A DNA stretch of 64,000 nt from Ariolimax columbianus. Taxonomy: Eukaryota; Mollusca; Gastropoda; Stylommatophora; Arionidae. Numbering within the stretch: the stretch's first letter is position 1; every line of letters starts with the position of its first letter. The stretch is taken from positions 56,428,336-56,492,335 of the forward strand of contig JAVGWX010000013.1 in the NCBI GenBank assembly GCA_036924085.1. The letters run 5' to 3'. Of the stretch, positions 47,058 through 56,964 are shown piece after piece. A model generated the notes under the pieces. That model was not told where the DNA came from, ran no database searches, and saw only the letters and a program-made list of their open reading frames with translations. The position numbers and the translations under genes were made by a program.

Positions 47058-48945
47058 ATGAAGAGGTTTCTTGACCAGGCAATAGTATATGCTTTGTACA
47101 CGTGGAGCTTTACTGCTTCTGTTGTGTCTGCTATCCATCGTTTTAGTGGTCGCCTCTGGCTTTGTATCCACTGTATCTGTATAGCATTGTTTTCTGAGGG
47201 ATACTATCTGGTGTTTGACGTGTCACGTGGCCGAACCATTTGGTTTGCTATCACTTGATGAGGTCTAGCACTGGTGTTGTACCTACTTGTTTCTTAATAT
47301 CGTCGTTTCTGATTCTATCCATTCTTGTTACTCCAAGCATTCTGCGTAGGCATTTCATCTATGTTTGTTACAATGTATTTTGTATCTTTGGTTGTCTAAT
47401 TCTGGCACTGATAGCACAATGTGGGTAGGAACATGGTGTTTTATAGTTATTTTTGTATCCATTGTCAGGTGTTTACATTGTAATCTCGGGGATATCTACC
47501 AAATGATTTGACTTGCTGTATTATATATGTGTTGAATTTCAGTATCTCCTTTGCCATCTGCTGAGATTATGATAACCAGGTACGTGGAATTTGTCACCGG
47601 TTTTACTTTTTGATTTTGAATAAATATATTTGTATTTGTTTTTGATTCTTTCAATCGTCATAACTTCGGCTTTTTCCATGTTGATTTTTATACCATAGTT
47701 CGTACAGGCCTCATTAAAATTGTTGATGTGTTTTTGCGGTTGTTTTTCTGAAGTTGGTAATAGTGCTTGGTCATCAGCAAAGAGAAGTTCATTTAATTGA
47801 TCACTGAGGTTGTTTCCCTCACTAATATTAGCTTTTAAAAAATATTGCGTCTATATTTGTGATAAACAGGGAAGGAGATAGTACACAACCTAGCCGTACA
47901 CCTGTCCTAATATGACATTTCTCGGAATTTACTTTGTTGGCTCTTCACATAAAGAATTTGACATACAAGACTACTCCTTCATAGTCAGTGTAAAAACTTA
48001 TGACAAGCCCCTTGTATATTGGTCAAAACTTGATTTACTCCATAATGCTGTCCACAGTTGGTATTTATTCACTCGATCGAATGGCTTCTCTTGGTCCACG
48101 AATTTAACACGTAGTGTCCGATCGTACTTGATCTGTACAGTTCATGTACTTTTCCTCAATCCTATCTGTGCTTCGCTTAGTTGTGGTTTTATGATTGGGC
48201 GTAGCTTCTTTTTCAGTATTTGACAGAATAACTTTCCTGTAAGGGTAAGCAATTATATTCCTCTAGATGTTGTACAGTCCTTTTTGCTGCCCTTTTTTTT
48301 CATATGAGGAGTATTGTTGCACTTCGCCAGTCTTCTGGTGTTTCTTGTTTAATCCATACTAGGTAATACAGTCTCTGTAGCCAGGGTATCCATACATCTT
48401 TTGTTGCCTTGATTAGTTCGGCAGAGGTGAACCCGGTGAATTGTTTGAAGGTGCCGCTTGTATAGCGTATTGTATATCTGATTTAGTTATATCCGGTTCT
48501 AGCGCTGTAATGATCTCTATATTGCTATCTTGTGTTCCCGCTATTTCTCCAGTATTAAGTAGATCTTGGAACTATGGTTGCCATCTTTCCATGATCTTTC
48601 TGTTGTCGTGTATATCATTTCCCTTTCCATCACTTATGGTTTCTGTTGGGTCATAACAGTTTTCTTTGTGTCTCATTATTTTAATTTTTGTATAAAAGTT
48701 TCTTAATGCATTTTTGTGATCTGAGTTTAGATTTTCTCATATTCTTTCCATGCTTGTGTTTTCGCCTCTTGAATTACCCTCTTTGTGGCTTTTCTTGCCA
48801 ATTTAAACTCAGTATAGTCCGTCTTTGATTTGTTCTCAACCCATATTTTGTATTTGTTATTTTTCTCCTTAATTATTGTTTGTATTGTTATCATTCCACC
48901 ATGCAGTAATTGTTGGTTGAGGGCCTTTTTGTCTTTACAGTTCAT
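47058..48945 (-). pseudogene. LINE reverse transcriptase pseudogene (family B)
   Basis: From the high-coordinate end: YTEFKLARKATKRVIQEAKT (linker, 48,945-48,727), GEIAGTQDSNIEIITALEPD, VDQEKPFDRVN (motif A, normally KAFD), VRLGCVLSPSLF (motif B) and FADDQALLPTSE near 47,770 (motif C, both catalytic Asp present). Then come YGIKINMEKAEVMTIERIKN, CKHLTMDTKITI and FGHVTRQ-like remnants. The polymerase copies element RNA into DNA. Frameshifts and stops separate nearly all blocks although key residues survive. Confidence 0.84.
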
Positions 48946-49018
48946 GCTGCTCTCGCTGCGTCAGTGATAGTACTCTTGAACATCGCTCATTCTTCTTCAA
49001 CTGTCTGCTTTTCTTATG

Positions 49019-50231
49019 TTAGTTTTGAAATCCTTCTGTTACTTTCTTTATGTAGTCCTCTCGTGTCTTGATATCTTTTAATCTTTTAAACATGATTGTT
49101 TCTCTTTCTGTTTGTTGAATTGGTTTTATCTTCGCTTTCCATTTTGTTCTTAAAGTCATCATGACAGCTTTATGGTCAATACCAACACACAGGACTGGAA
49201 TAGCTCTTGAATATGTCCCTTTTCTGTCTCTTTCTTGGCTAGTATAAAGTATATCTGGCTTTTTCTGGTTTAAATCATGCCACCTGTACCATATGTACAC
49301 ATTTGAGCTTCTGTGCTTGAAAAAAGGTGTTTGTTATGAACAAATCGTGCTGGCTGCACATGTCTAGGAGTTTGCATCTCGTTTCTCTCTCTTTGTCTAT
49401 CTCCTTACTTTCCAAGATAGTGTTCAACAACTGTTCTGAAATTCTTTTATTTCCATGTCCCGCGTTAAAGTCTCTCATTTTAATACAGTTTTTTTCTCTT
49501 TTGATGCTGTTTATTGTGTCATTTATGATGTCAACAATTCTTCGTATTCGGCTTCATTTTATGGAGCACCGCAAGAGACATATATTTGAATATATTATTT
49601 CCGCCCACTAATCGTTGATTTTGACATTCATTATTTTCTCTGATATCTAATTTATTTCAAGTATATTCTTTGCTGTAGCTGATGCTATGACGAATCCTAC
49701 ACTATGTTTTGTTATTGTGTTTGTATTCACTTCGGAATACAGTAGTATGTAGTCTTAATGGATCTGTATACTGTCGTTATTTTTCATTCTCGTGTCATTT
49801 GGGTTTTTGTTTTGTTTTTCCGTTAGCGTTATTTCTCGAATCCCCAAGGCGGTGTGCGTTGCACTGTGGTTTTTATGTTGCGCCTGTCGGCCGATTGCAT
49901 CCGACTTCAGCATTTATTTTATCTAAGGGTCTGCTTCCTCCTGCATTTTCTAAGGGTTTGCTTCCCCGGGGCAACGGCCAGTGCTGTGATGGGGATCGAA
50001 CCCAGTACCTTCTGGTTGTGAGCCGTGTCACATAACCACTAGCCCACGCCGTCCCCATTCTCGTGTCATGATTTGAATGCGTCGTTTCTTCATTTTTTCT
50101 ACGATATCTTCCATTCTGTTGTTGATTCCACAGATGTTCATGGTGCACATTCCTATAACCTCTTCTCTTTCCTCAGTCATATTTGCTTCTCTGTGTTTGC
50201 TGTTTCCAGTATACCGACAATTCTGTTTCAC
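49019..50231 (-). pseudogene. LINE endonuclease pseudogene (family B)
   Basis: The minus-strand start has IGMCTMNICGINNRMEDIV and MKKRRIQIMTRE, the N-terminal part of an APE-type endonuclease. It is interrupted by a SINE at 50,056 and resumes at 49,785. Later come MRDFNAGHGN (catalytic DFNA), SQHDLFITNTFFQ and PVLCVGIDHKAVMMTLRTKW (catalytic DH, normally SDH). The enzyme nicks genomic DNA to start target-primed reverse transcription. Frame changes separate the three blocks (50231-50028, 49478-49275, 49300-49019), so it is a pseudogene. Confidence 0.85.
49799..50056 (-). mobile_element. tRNA-derived SINE with target-site duplication
   Basis: The minus strand starts GGGGACGGCGTGGGCTAGTG (A-box region TGGGCTAGTGG) and continues to GGGTTCGATCCCC (B box, ideal GGTTCGA). 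It then has a body with CTGAAGTCGGATGCAATCGG and ends in an A-rich tail, GGAAAAACAAAACAAAAACC. The 14-bp word CATTCTCGTGTCAT (plus strand) occurs at 49,785-49,798 and 50,056-50,069, flanking the insert as a target-site duplication; one base is shared with the SINE end. Such SINEs move with a partner LINE's enzymes. Confidence 0.92.
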
Positions 50232-50354
50232 CTCTCGAACCGTAGTCAGTTCTTTGTTTTTGAATCATTCAATTATAGATGTGTTATTCTGCCAATTGAA
50301 ATAGCCCGATTCTGTGGACAACTTCTCTGCTCAGTTCAATTGTCTGTCTGCTTG

Positions 50355-50925
50355 CGCCAGTGAGGGTCGTGTGGAGGTGAAGCCAACGTTCTTGTGTCAA
50401 GTGGGTTGGGTCGGTGAGGGTCTTGGGGAGGTGAAGCCATCGTTCTTGTGTCAAGTGGGTTGGGTCGGTGAGGGTCGTGGGGAGGTGAAGCCATCGTTCT
50501 TGTGTCAAGTGGGTTGTGTCTAGTGGGTTGGGTGGGTAAGGGTCGAGTGGAGGTGAATCCATCGTTCTTATGTCAAGTGGGTTGTGTCTAGTGGGTTGGG
50601 TAGGTAAGGGTCGAGTGGAGGTGAATCCATCGTTCTTATGTCAAGTGGGTTGTGTCTAGTGGGTTGGGTGGGTAAGGTTTGTGTGGAGGTGAAGTCATCG
50701 TTCTTGTGACAAGTGGGTTGGGTCGGAAAGGGTCGCGATAGGTGAATCCGTCGTTCTTGTGACAAGTGGGTTGTGTCTAGTGGGTTGGGTGGGTAAGATT
50801 CGTGTGAAGGTGAAGTCATCGTTCTTGTGACAAGTGGGTTGTGTCTAGTGGGTTGGGTGGGTAAGGTTCGTGTGGAGGTGAAGTCGTTCTTGTGACAAGT
50901 GGGTTGTGTCGGTTGTTGCAAGTTC
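50355..50925. repeat. 54/69-bp minisatellite, about 9 copies
   Basis: Units contain GTGAGGGTCG, GGAGGTGAAGCCATCGTTCT and GTCAAGTGGGTTG. The first units are 54 bp; later ones include an extra GTGTCTAGTGGGTTG-type segment, giving 67-69 bp. Frames stay open on minus (TQPTRHNPLVTRT). Confidence 0.92.
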
Positions 50926-51604
50926 GTGCTGTTGAAGGACTGCTCTTATGTTCTTTTCCCCTCGTGGACCTTGGACAAGTGCTACGCTTGACACTGCTAC
51001 CACAGAGTTAGTATAAACACATTATCTATCAGTTGTAGTTTAGTTGTCAAGCTGATGTTCACGTGTTTAAGAAGTGGTGGCAATTGATAAGTCAGAGCGA
51101 AGGCTCTCTGACATCGTGCTTCTATTTCTCTATCAAGCCTTCCATTTTCTCAGAAAATGCTCCCCAGAAATTTGAACTCCCAACCCGCTGAAGTTCGATA
51201 TTGTTTACATGTATCTGATGTTCTCTTGATCTTCATTCATGTTCTCTTTGGTCAGATGGTAGCTAATCTTCATATATTTTTTAGATTCGCGTTCATCTGA
51301 TTTTCAGCATATCTCCATCTTCCTATATAAGACTTTGGGCGTTGCCAAAAAGTAGTCCATGTATTGAGTGATGACCCACTTCTGTCAGCTTTCTCTTATT
51401 TCATCAATGTAAACTTCTATAACCTTCCTTCCACTGCCTTAAAAATTGTATATGCCGTTTCAAATTGTACTGTTTTAAATGATTCTTTGATGAATATCAA
51501 ATATCTAGTTTCTGGATAATTTTAACTTTGTTCTGCAATAGTTGTTTCTGTATCACAGTAGGAGAGTAATGCACACACAAACACACAAGAATATTTAGCT
51601 TTTC
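50926..51604. other. Unassigned sequence
   Basis: No motif is recognised. Weak LINE-like codon patterns on the minus strand between 51,150 and 51,480 could not be assigned. Confidence 0.4.
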
Positions 51605-51790
51605 ATAATGTGTTTTGTTTTCTTTTTTCTTCTTCTGCGTTTGTTCTCCTGCTACCAAGCCCTGAGAAGGGCTTTGCAAGTAGCAGGATGTAGTTCGGAG
51701 AACAAAATGCGTTGTGTCGCTAGTTTACAGCTTGACTGCGATATTAGCACCTTTCGGTCCAACACATCCGTCTTCGGCAGGTTTCCTTGT
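51605..51790 (-). mobile_element. Dispersed retroposon (family Z), copy 2
   Basis: A T/C-rich run (51,605-51,640) is followed by the hairpin AGCCCTGAGAAGGGCT, then AAAATGCGTTGTGTCGCTAG and TTTACAGCTTGACTGCGATA. It matches copy 1 at 44,640-44,850. The body word CATCCGTCTTCGGCA also resembles CATCCGACTTCAGCA inside the SINE at 49,799, suggesting related parts. Confidence 0.74.
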
Positions 51791-51852
51791 TTGAAGTCGA
51801 GAAGTTGTGGAAGGTAAAATAATTTATTTAATTGTGGGGAAATTTAAGGAAA

Positions 51853-52015
51853 CAGGTTGAACATAAGAGTCAGATGGTAGATAACTACAGGTTGAACATA
51901 AAAGTCAGATGGTAGATAACTACAGTTTGTGTTGGACATAAGAGTCAGCTGGTAGCTAACAGCAGATTGGACATAAGAGTCAGATGGTAGCTACCAGCAG
52001 GTTGGATACACGACT
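51853..52015. repeat. 35-bp tandem repeat, about 4-5 diverged copies
   Basis: GTTGAACATAAGAGTCAGAT and GGTAGATAACTACAG repeat every 35 bp at first. Later copies are GGACATAAGAGTCAG with altered ends. Confidence 0.85.
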
Positions 52016-52114
52016 CATAAGCCAGAAAACAAATAACTAGTTGAACATAAGTTTGAGATAGTAGCTAACAAATTGGGTAGGACGAAACTGCTTACTTCTT
52101 CTTACCTTCTCGGT

Positions 52115-53640
52115 AACAGAACATCTCTCTGCAATGTTCCCTATGTTGTCAGTAACCGAACATCTCTCTGCAATGTTCCCTATGTTGTCAGTAACAGAAC
52201 ATCTCTCGGCAATGTTCCCTAGGTCCTCAGTAAGAGAACATCTCACGTCACTGTCCCCCTCAACAATCTCAGTAAGAGAACAACTCACGTCACAGTCCCC
52301 CTCAACAATCTCTGTGAGTGAACATCTCACGTCACTGTCCCCCTCAACAATCTCTGTGAGTGAACATCTCACGTCACTGTCCCCCTCAACAATCTCAGTA
52401 AGAGAACATCTCACGTCACAGTCCCCCTCAACAATCTCAGTAAGAGAACATCTCACGTCACAGTCCCCCTCAACAATCTCTGTGAGAGAACATCTCACGT
52501 CACTGCCCCCCTCAACAATTTCTGTAAGAGAACATCTCACGTCACTGCCCCCCTCAACAATTTATGTAAGAGAACATCTCACGTCACTGCCCCCCTCAAC
52601 AATTTCTGTAAGAGAACATCTCACGTCACTGCCCCCCTCAACAATTTCTGTAAGAGAACATCTCACGTCACTGCCCCCCTCAACAATTTCTGTAAGAGAA
52701 CATCTCACGTCACTGCCCCCCTCAACAATTTCTGTAAGAGAACATCTCACGTCACTGCCCCCCTCAACAATTTCTGTAAGAGAACATCTCACGTCACTGC
52801 CCCACTCAACAATTTCTGTAAGAGAACATCTCACGTCACTGCCCCCCTCAACAATTTCTGTAAGAGAACATCTCACGTCACTGCCCCCCTCAACAATTTC
52901 TGTAAGAGAACATCTCACGTCACTGCCCCCCTCAACAATTTCTGTAAGAGAACATCTCACGTCACTGCCCCCCTCAACAATTTCTGTAAGAGAACAACTC
53001 ACGTCACTGCCCCCCTCAACAATCTCTGTGAGAGAACAACTCACGTCACTGCCCCCCTCAACAATTTCTGTAAGAGAACATCTCACGTCACTGCCCCCCT
53101 CAACAATTTCTGTAAGAGAACATCTCACGTCACTGCCCCCCTCAACAATTTCTGTAAGAGAACATCTCACGTCACTGCCCCCCTCAACAATTTCTGTAAG
53201 AGAACAACTCACGTCACTGCCCCCCTCAACAATTTCTGTAAGAGAACATCTCACGTCACTGCCCCCCTCAACAATTTCTGTAAGAGAACATCTCACGTCA
53301 CTGCCCCCCTCAACAATTTCTGTAAGAGAACATCTCACGTCACTGCCCCCCTCAACAATTTCTGTAAGAGAACATCTCACGTCACTGCCCCCCTCAACAA
53401 TTTCTGTAAGAGAACATCTCACGTCACTGCCCCCCTCAACAATTTCTGTAAGAGAACATCTCACGTCACTGCCCCCCTCAACAATTTCTGTAAGAGAACA
53501 ACTCACGTCTCTGCCCCCCCCCCCTCAACAATCTCTGTGAGAGAACAACTCACGTCACTGCCCCCCTCAACAATTTCTGTGAGAGAACATCTCACGTCAC
53601 TGTCCCCCTCAACAATCTCTGTGAGTGAACATCTTTTCTC
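52115..53640. repeat. 39/42-bp minisatellite, about 36 copies
   Basis: The first three or four units are 39 bp (GAACATCTCTCTGCAATGTT). The rest are 42 bp with GTAAGAGAACATCTCACGTC and ACTGCCCCCCTCAACAATTT. The plus strand is open for 468 residues (52134-53540, repeat SVREHLTSLPPSTI) and the minus strand for 314 (52562-53506, repeat GSDVRCSLTEIVEG). The plus frame ends soon after a longer C run near 53,513-53,523. No flanking exon, signal peptide or unique domain is visible. Confidence 0.95.
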
Positions 53641-53773
53641 AATGAAGTATGTACCACACTAGTTAAAAGTAGACACAACATAGTAAAGACAATAAAATCG
53701 AATACATCTACAAAATATTATTTTGGTCTCCATTCATCTGGGGTATGCACATGATTTGCATGATGCGTATGTA

Positions 53774-54050
53774 CTTTCACAAACAAGAAAATGGTTATCA
53801 AACGTAATCAACACAGCGTTCCCACCTAGCGACACAAAAGAGCTTTCACAAATATGAAAATGGTTATTAAACGTAATCAACACAGTATTCCCCATAGCTA
53901 CACAGAAGAGCTTTCACAAACATGAAAATGGTTATCAAACGTAAACAACACAGTATTCCCCCATAGCTACATAGAAGAGCTTTCACAAACATGAAAATGG
54001 TTATTAAACGTAAACAACACAGTATTCCCCCATAGCTACACAGACAATTC
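53774..54050. repeat. 69-bp tandem repeat, 4 copies
   Basis: CTTTCACAAA occurs at 53,774, 53,843, 53,911 and 53,980. The unit also has GAAAATGGTTATCAAACGTA and CATAGCTACACAGAAGAG. The minus strand is open over three units (LCSYGGILCCLRLITIFMFV). Confidence 0.94.
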
Positions 54051-54369
54051 GAAGCTGGTGTGACACTAACATGATGCATGCGCACTGCCACTTATGTGTA
54101 ACAGCTGTGTTCACCAAACCAGAAGTGATCGTTGCAATGAAGCTGATCAAGGTCTTATAGATATTAACCGAGAAAGTGTTGAGATTAGGATATATAAGTG
54201 TTGGCTAGCAGTTACAATGATTCCAGTTAACTAAGCTTACAGATTTCAGTTTTTAATTAGAAAACCAGCAAAGCTAAAAGTTGTGAACTAACATAACAAT
54301 GAGATCAATAACACATCATGAAAAAATATGACATTTGATCTTTTCTTTCTTTCTTCTTTTTTTCGATGT
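54051..54369. other. Unassigned AT-rich sequence
   Basis: No repeat or gene is seen; a pyrimidine-rich run near 54,340-54,365 precedes the LINE end. Confidence 0.5.
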
Positions 54370-54510
54370 TCCTGTTTTTGCCTTTCAGCGTGTCTATGAA
54401 GAGATCTATAGATCTGCCGTGCCTCATGCACAATGACATTCATCGCCTCAGATATTTCCGTTAGCCACTTTTTTCGTAATAGACCCTTGGCCTTGTATCT
54501 ACGGGTAAAT

Positions 54511-54821
54511 AGGGGACGATGAGGTCAGGAGAAATATACTGGCCAAGACCCTCACCTGACCTCCTCGTTGGACGTCCTGGAAACGGGCTGTTGTCGAGGA
54601 CAACACGTCTGGCTAACAAGGTGAGGTTCGATGTGATCCCCGTAGTAGTGAGCGACACGCAGATGAAGCCAATCATAGCACAACCGCCTGGAGGACCCCG
54701 GTCCACCTTCATCAGCACGCTCGGGATGTTAGGAAAGCTACTACAACCCACCACTTAACTTCCTGTTTAGGGCGCACAAAAGTGTAAACCTACTCGTTGT
54801 GGGCATCCAACAACAGCAGCA
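54511..54821 (-). mobile_element. Dispersed element (family W) inserted in a LINE, with 10-bp flanking repeat
   Basis: The LINE alignment is lost exactly here and resumes on both sides. Flanking words ACGGGTAAAT (54,501-54,510) and ACGAGTAAAT (54,822-54,831) differ by one base and may be a target-site duplication. The insert matches 61,430-61,775 (+), sharing GTCCTCCAGGCGGTTGTGCT, GCTCACTACT and GGTCTTGGCCA with small changes. A 97-residue frame (54461-54754, -) crosses the insert and has no known domain. Confidence 0.78.
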
Positions 54822-55400
54822 ACGAGTAAATGTAATTATTGGTTGAGGCGGGCATAGGGGGGCGGGTTGTGCTGTTTGGTGGTAGTGGACTTGTTACGTG
54901 GCCAAACCATTGTAGTTGCTGTCTTTTGATGTAGTATAATACTGGTGTTGTTCCCACTAGTCTCCTGATGTCCTCGTTTATGATCATGGCTCTCCTTGCT
55001 CCTTGTTAAACCCAAAGTTTTTCGCAGGCATTTCATTTCTGTTGTAACGATTTGTCGTTTCTGTTTGATGTTAGTGTCCAGTTTTGACATTGGTAGCAGA
55101 GTGTAGGGACGAAAATCACTTTTGGTACTTATTGTCACGTGCTTGCAATTAAGTATTAGAGTTAATTGCCCAATGGTCTGATTTGCATTCTTCACCTGTT
55201 TGATTTGCGGCTTTCCAAGAAAGACATTGATTTCTCATGCTTATCTATATATTTTCATGACCTCAGTTTTGAAAAGTTGATTTTGTGGCTTCATTCCTTA
55301 TATATTGTATTTTTTATGTCAATATGTTGTTGTAATTGTATTTCTGAAGTTATTATGACTGCTTGATCGTCAGCGAAAATAAATGCAATATTTAATAGCT
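54790..55400 (-). pseudogene. LINE RT C-terminal remnant (family B)
   Basis: Motif C FADDQ is intact. Further on, frames hold NANQTIGQLTLILNCKHVTI, VTTEMKCLRKTLG, RGHQETSGNNTSIILHQ and TATTMVWPRNKSTTT, matching the 42.4-kb copy block by block. In the 54,790-54,987 frame the equivalent stretch reads RLVGTTPVLYYIKRQQLQWF, then GHVTS. Two alternative frames are needed, so frameshifts are present. Confidence 0.82.
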
Positions 55401-55556
55401 CAGTGCTAAATGTGACCCGTTTTCTTCCAATAAATTTTAACAATTTAATTTACTTGAGCAAACCAATCGTAATTTTCACTTGATGGTCACCGACAAACTC
55501 TAGTTTGACAATTAAACAAGAACATAGCATCACCACCATCATCTGATCATTCAATC

Positions 55557-56587
55557 CTAGGACTGGTCAACAAGCTCATGGATTTTGTCCTTCCATTTCT
55601 GCCTATCCTCTGCAGCCGTCTTCAACTCAGCATACGTCTTCACAGCCATGTCTCCGCAAGCTTGAGACAGAAAGGTATTTCCAGTTCTTCTCCTCCCTCT
55701 CCTTTCTCGCGTCATCCAAGACGTTTTTTGACTGGGCCCTCTTTCCACAGATTATGTCCCAACCAGCAAAGTCGATTTCTTTTTAATTTCCGTATCAATT
55801 ACCTCGGTAACACCACATCTCAAAAGCCTTCAAGTATTTTCATCTCTTTTTTATTTATAGTCCATGTTTCAGAGCGATACATTGCTCTAGTCAAAACATA
55901 TGTTTATAAGATTCTTTTCCTTAGAGACATAATAATGTTATTGTATGTAAGGATTCTTTGTTTCTCTCTAAACACTTTCTTTGACATTGCAATTCTAGAT
56001 CGTGTTGCTCTATAGCATCGTGCATCTTCTGTTATGGTTTGACCAAGATATGGGAATTGGATTACCTGTTCGAATGCTTTCCCTTTAATGGTTACTCTTT
56101 CACTGGTTGCTTCTTTGGCTATGATCATTGTCTTGGTCTTCTCTAAGTTCCCGTTCCTGTCACAGCTATCTGCAGTTTTGCTAATTTCATAGAGCACTTT
56201 TTGTAGATCCTCGTCCGTCTCTGCTGCAATGGCTTGGTCATCAGCATATTTTATTGCCTCCAGCTGTTCACCCTTTACCTTTATCCCCAGATTGTATTTC
56301 TTCATTGCTTCAGCCATCATCACCTCTGAGTACGCATTGAACAGGCCAGTTGAAAGTCGACCTCCCTGTCTTATTCCCTTTCTTACAGGTACCATGTCCG
56401 TGGACCCTTCTCTTAATATGAACGTCTTTTGGTTTGTGTATAGGTTCTGCATCAGCCGGAGGATTGGTTCTTCAATTTCGGCATGTTTGAAGATCTCAAA
56501 AAGCCTCTCCCATGACATTCTATCAAACGCCTTCTCATAATCTATGAAGCAGATGTACAGGCACAGCCATCTGACGTAGCAACCCAT
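55557..56587 (-). mobile_element. RTE-like LINE fragment (family C)
   Basis: On the minus strand an RT domain is followed by a C-terminal domain down to about 55,557. The sequence differs from family B (YADDQAIAAETDED here). No endonuclease is present, so the copy is 5'-truncated. Confidence 0.84.
55904..56587 (-). pseudogene. LINE reverse transcriptase fragment (family C), 227-residue open frame
   Basis: The open frame contains LYICFIDYEKAFDRMSWERL (motif A), GIRQGGRLSTGLFNAY (motif B, usual RQGC here RQGG) and KYADDQAIAAETDEDLQKVL (motif C, catalytic DD kept). It then has QFPYLGQTITEDAR and SRIAMSKKVF of the thumb region. After a frameshift the C-terminus continues in 55557-55748 (RRTGNTFLSQACGDMAVKT, AEDRQKWKDKIHEL). 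The palm and thumb are uninterrupted and all catalytic Asp remain, so this is the best preserved RT here, but it lacks the N-terminal half and endonuclease. Confidence 0.88.
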
Positions 56588-56590
56588 GTT

Positions 56591-56964
56591 TTATTCGCTT
56601 TTGTGTCAAATTGCATTTCAACGTATGGCATTTCTCAATGACCAATGACCTCCAGTTTCCCCGCATTCACTGATGATATTAATTTGAACTTCAGGAAATG
56701 TCTGCATGTCCTACCATGATATTAACTGTAGCATGAAATATTCAGCTCTACGTTTCCAGTTGACCTCTTTAACTGTGATGTACTCCCATTGACTAAATAC
56801 GTGGCTATACTTAATATTGTATTGTTGTTGCGTATTGGCGAAGTTCCAATTTGCATATCCTTTATCACTTCGAAATTGATACAATAATATGTCCTGGTCT
56901 GCATCTATCATTAGCATGCAAAGGCGTATAGCAGCGATTCAGAGAATATATATTAGCTTATAAT
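56591..56964. other. Unassigned sequence between two opposed LINEs
   Basis: Short minus frames at 56,711-56,917 have no motif. The LINEs on either side point away from each other (minus on the left, plus on the right). Confidence 0.5.

Larger units (their letters stand above)
46990..50240 (-). mobile_element. RTE-like LINE (family B), nearly full length, with SINE inserted
   Basis: On the minus strand the order is endonuclease (50,230 to about 49,020), linker, RT (about 48,700-47,600), C-terminal domain (to 47,060) and 3' end. Without the 258-bp SINE the element is about 3.0 kb, near the usual 3-3.5 kb of RTE-type LINEs. Many frameshifts and stops are present. Confidence 0.85.
54370..55460 (-). 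mobile_element. RTE-like LINE fragment (family B), 5'-truncated, with insert
   Basis: The fragment runs on the minus strand from the RT motif C region (FADDQAVIITSEIQLQQH near 55,385) to the 3' end at 54,370-54,410, which matches the family end. It is split by a 311-bp dispersed element at 54,511-54,821. Confidence 0.82.

Noticed and set aside
49991..50056. tRNA gene on the minus strand
   Set aside because: It is followed by a SINE body and A-rich tail and flanked by a target-site duplication.
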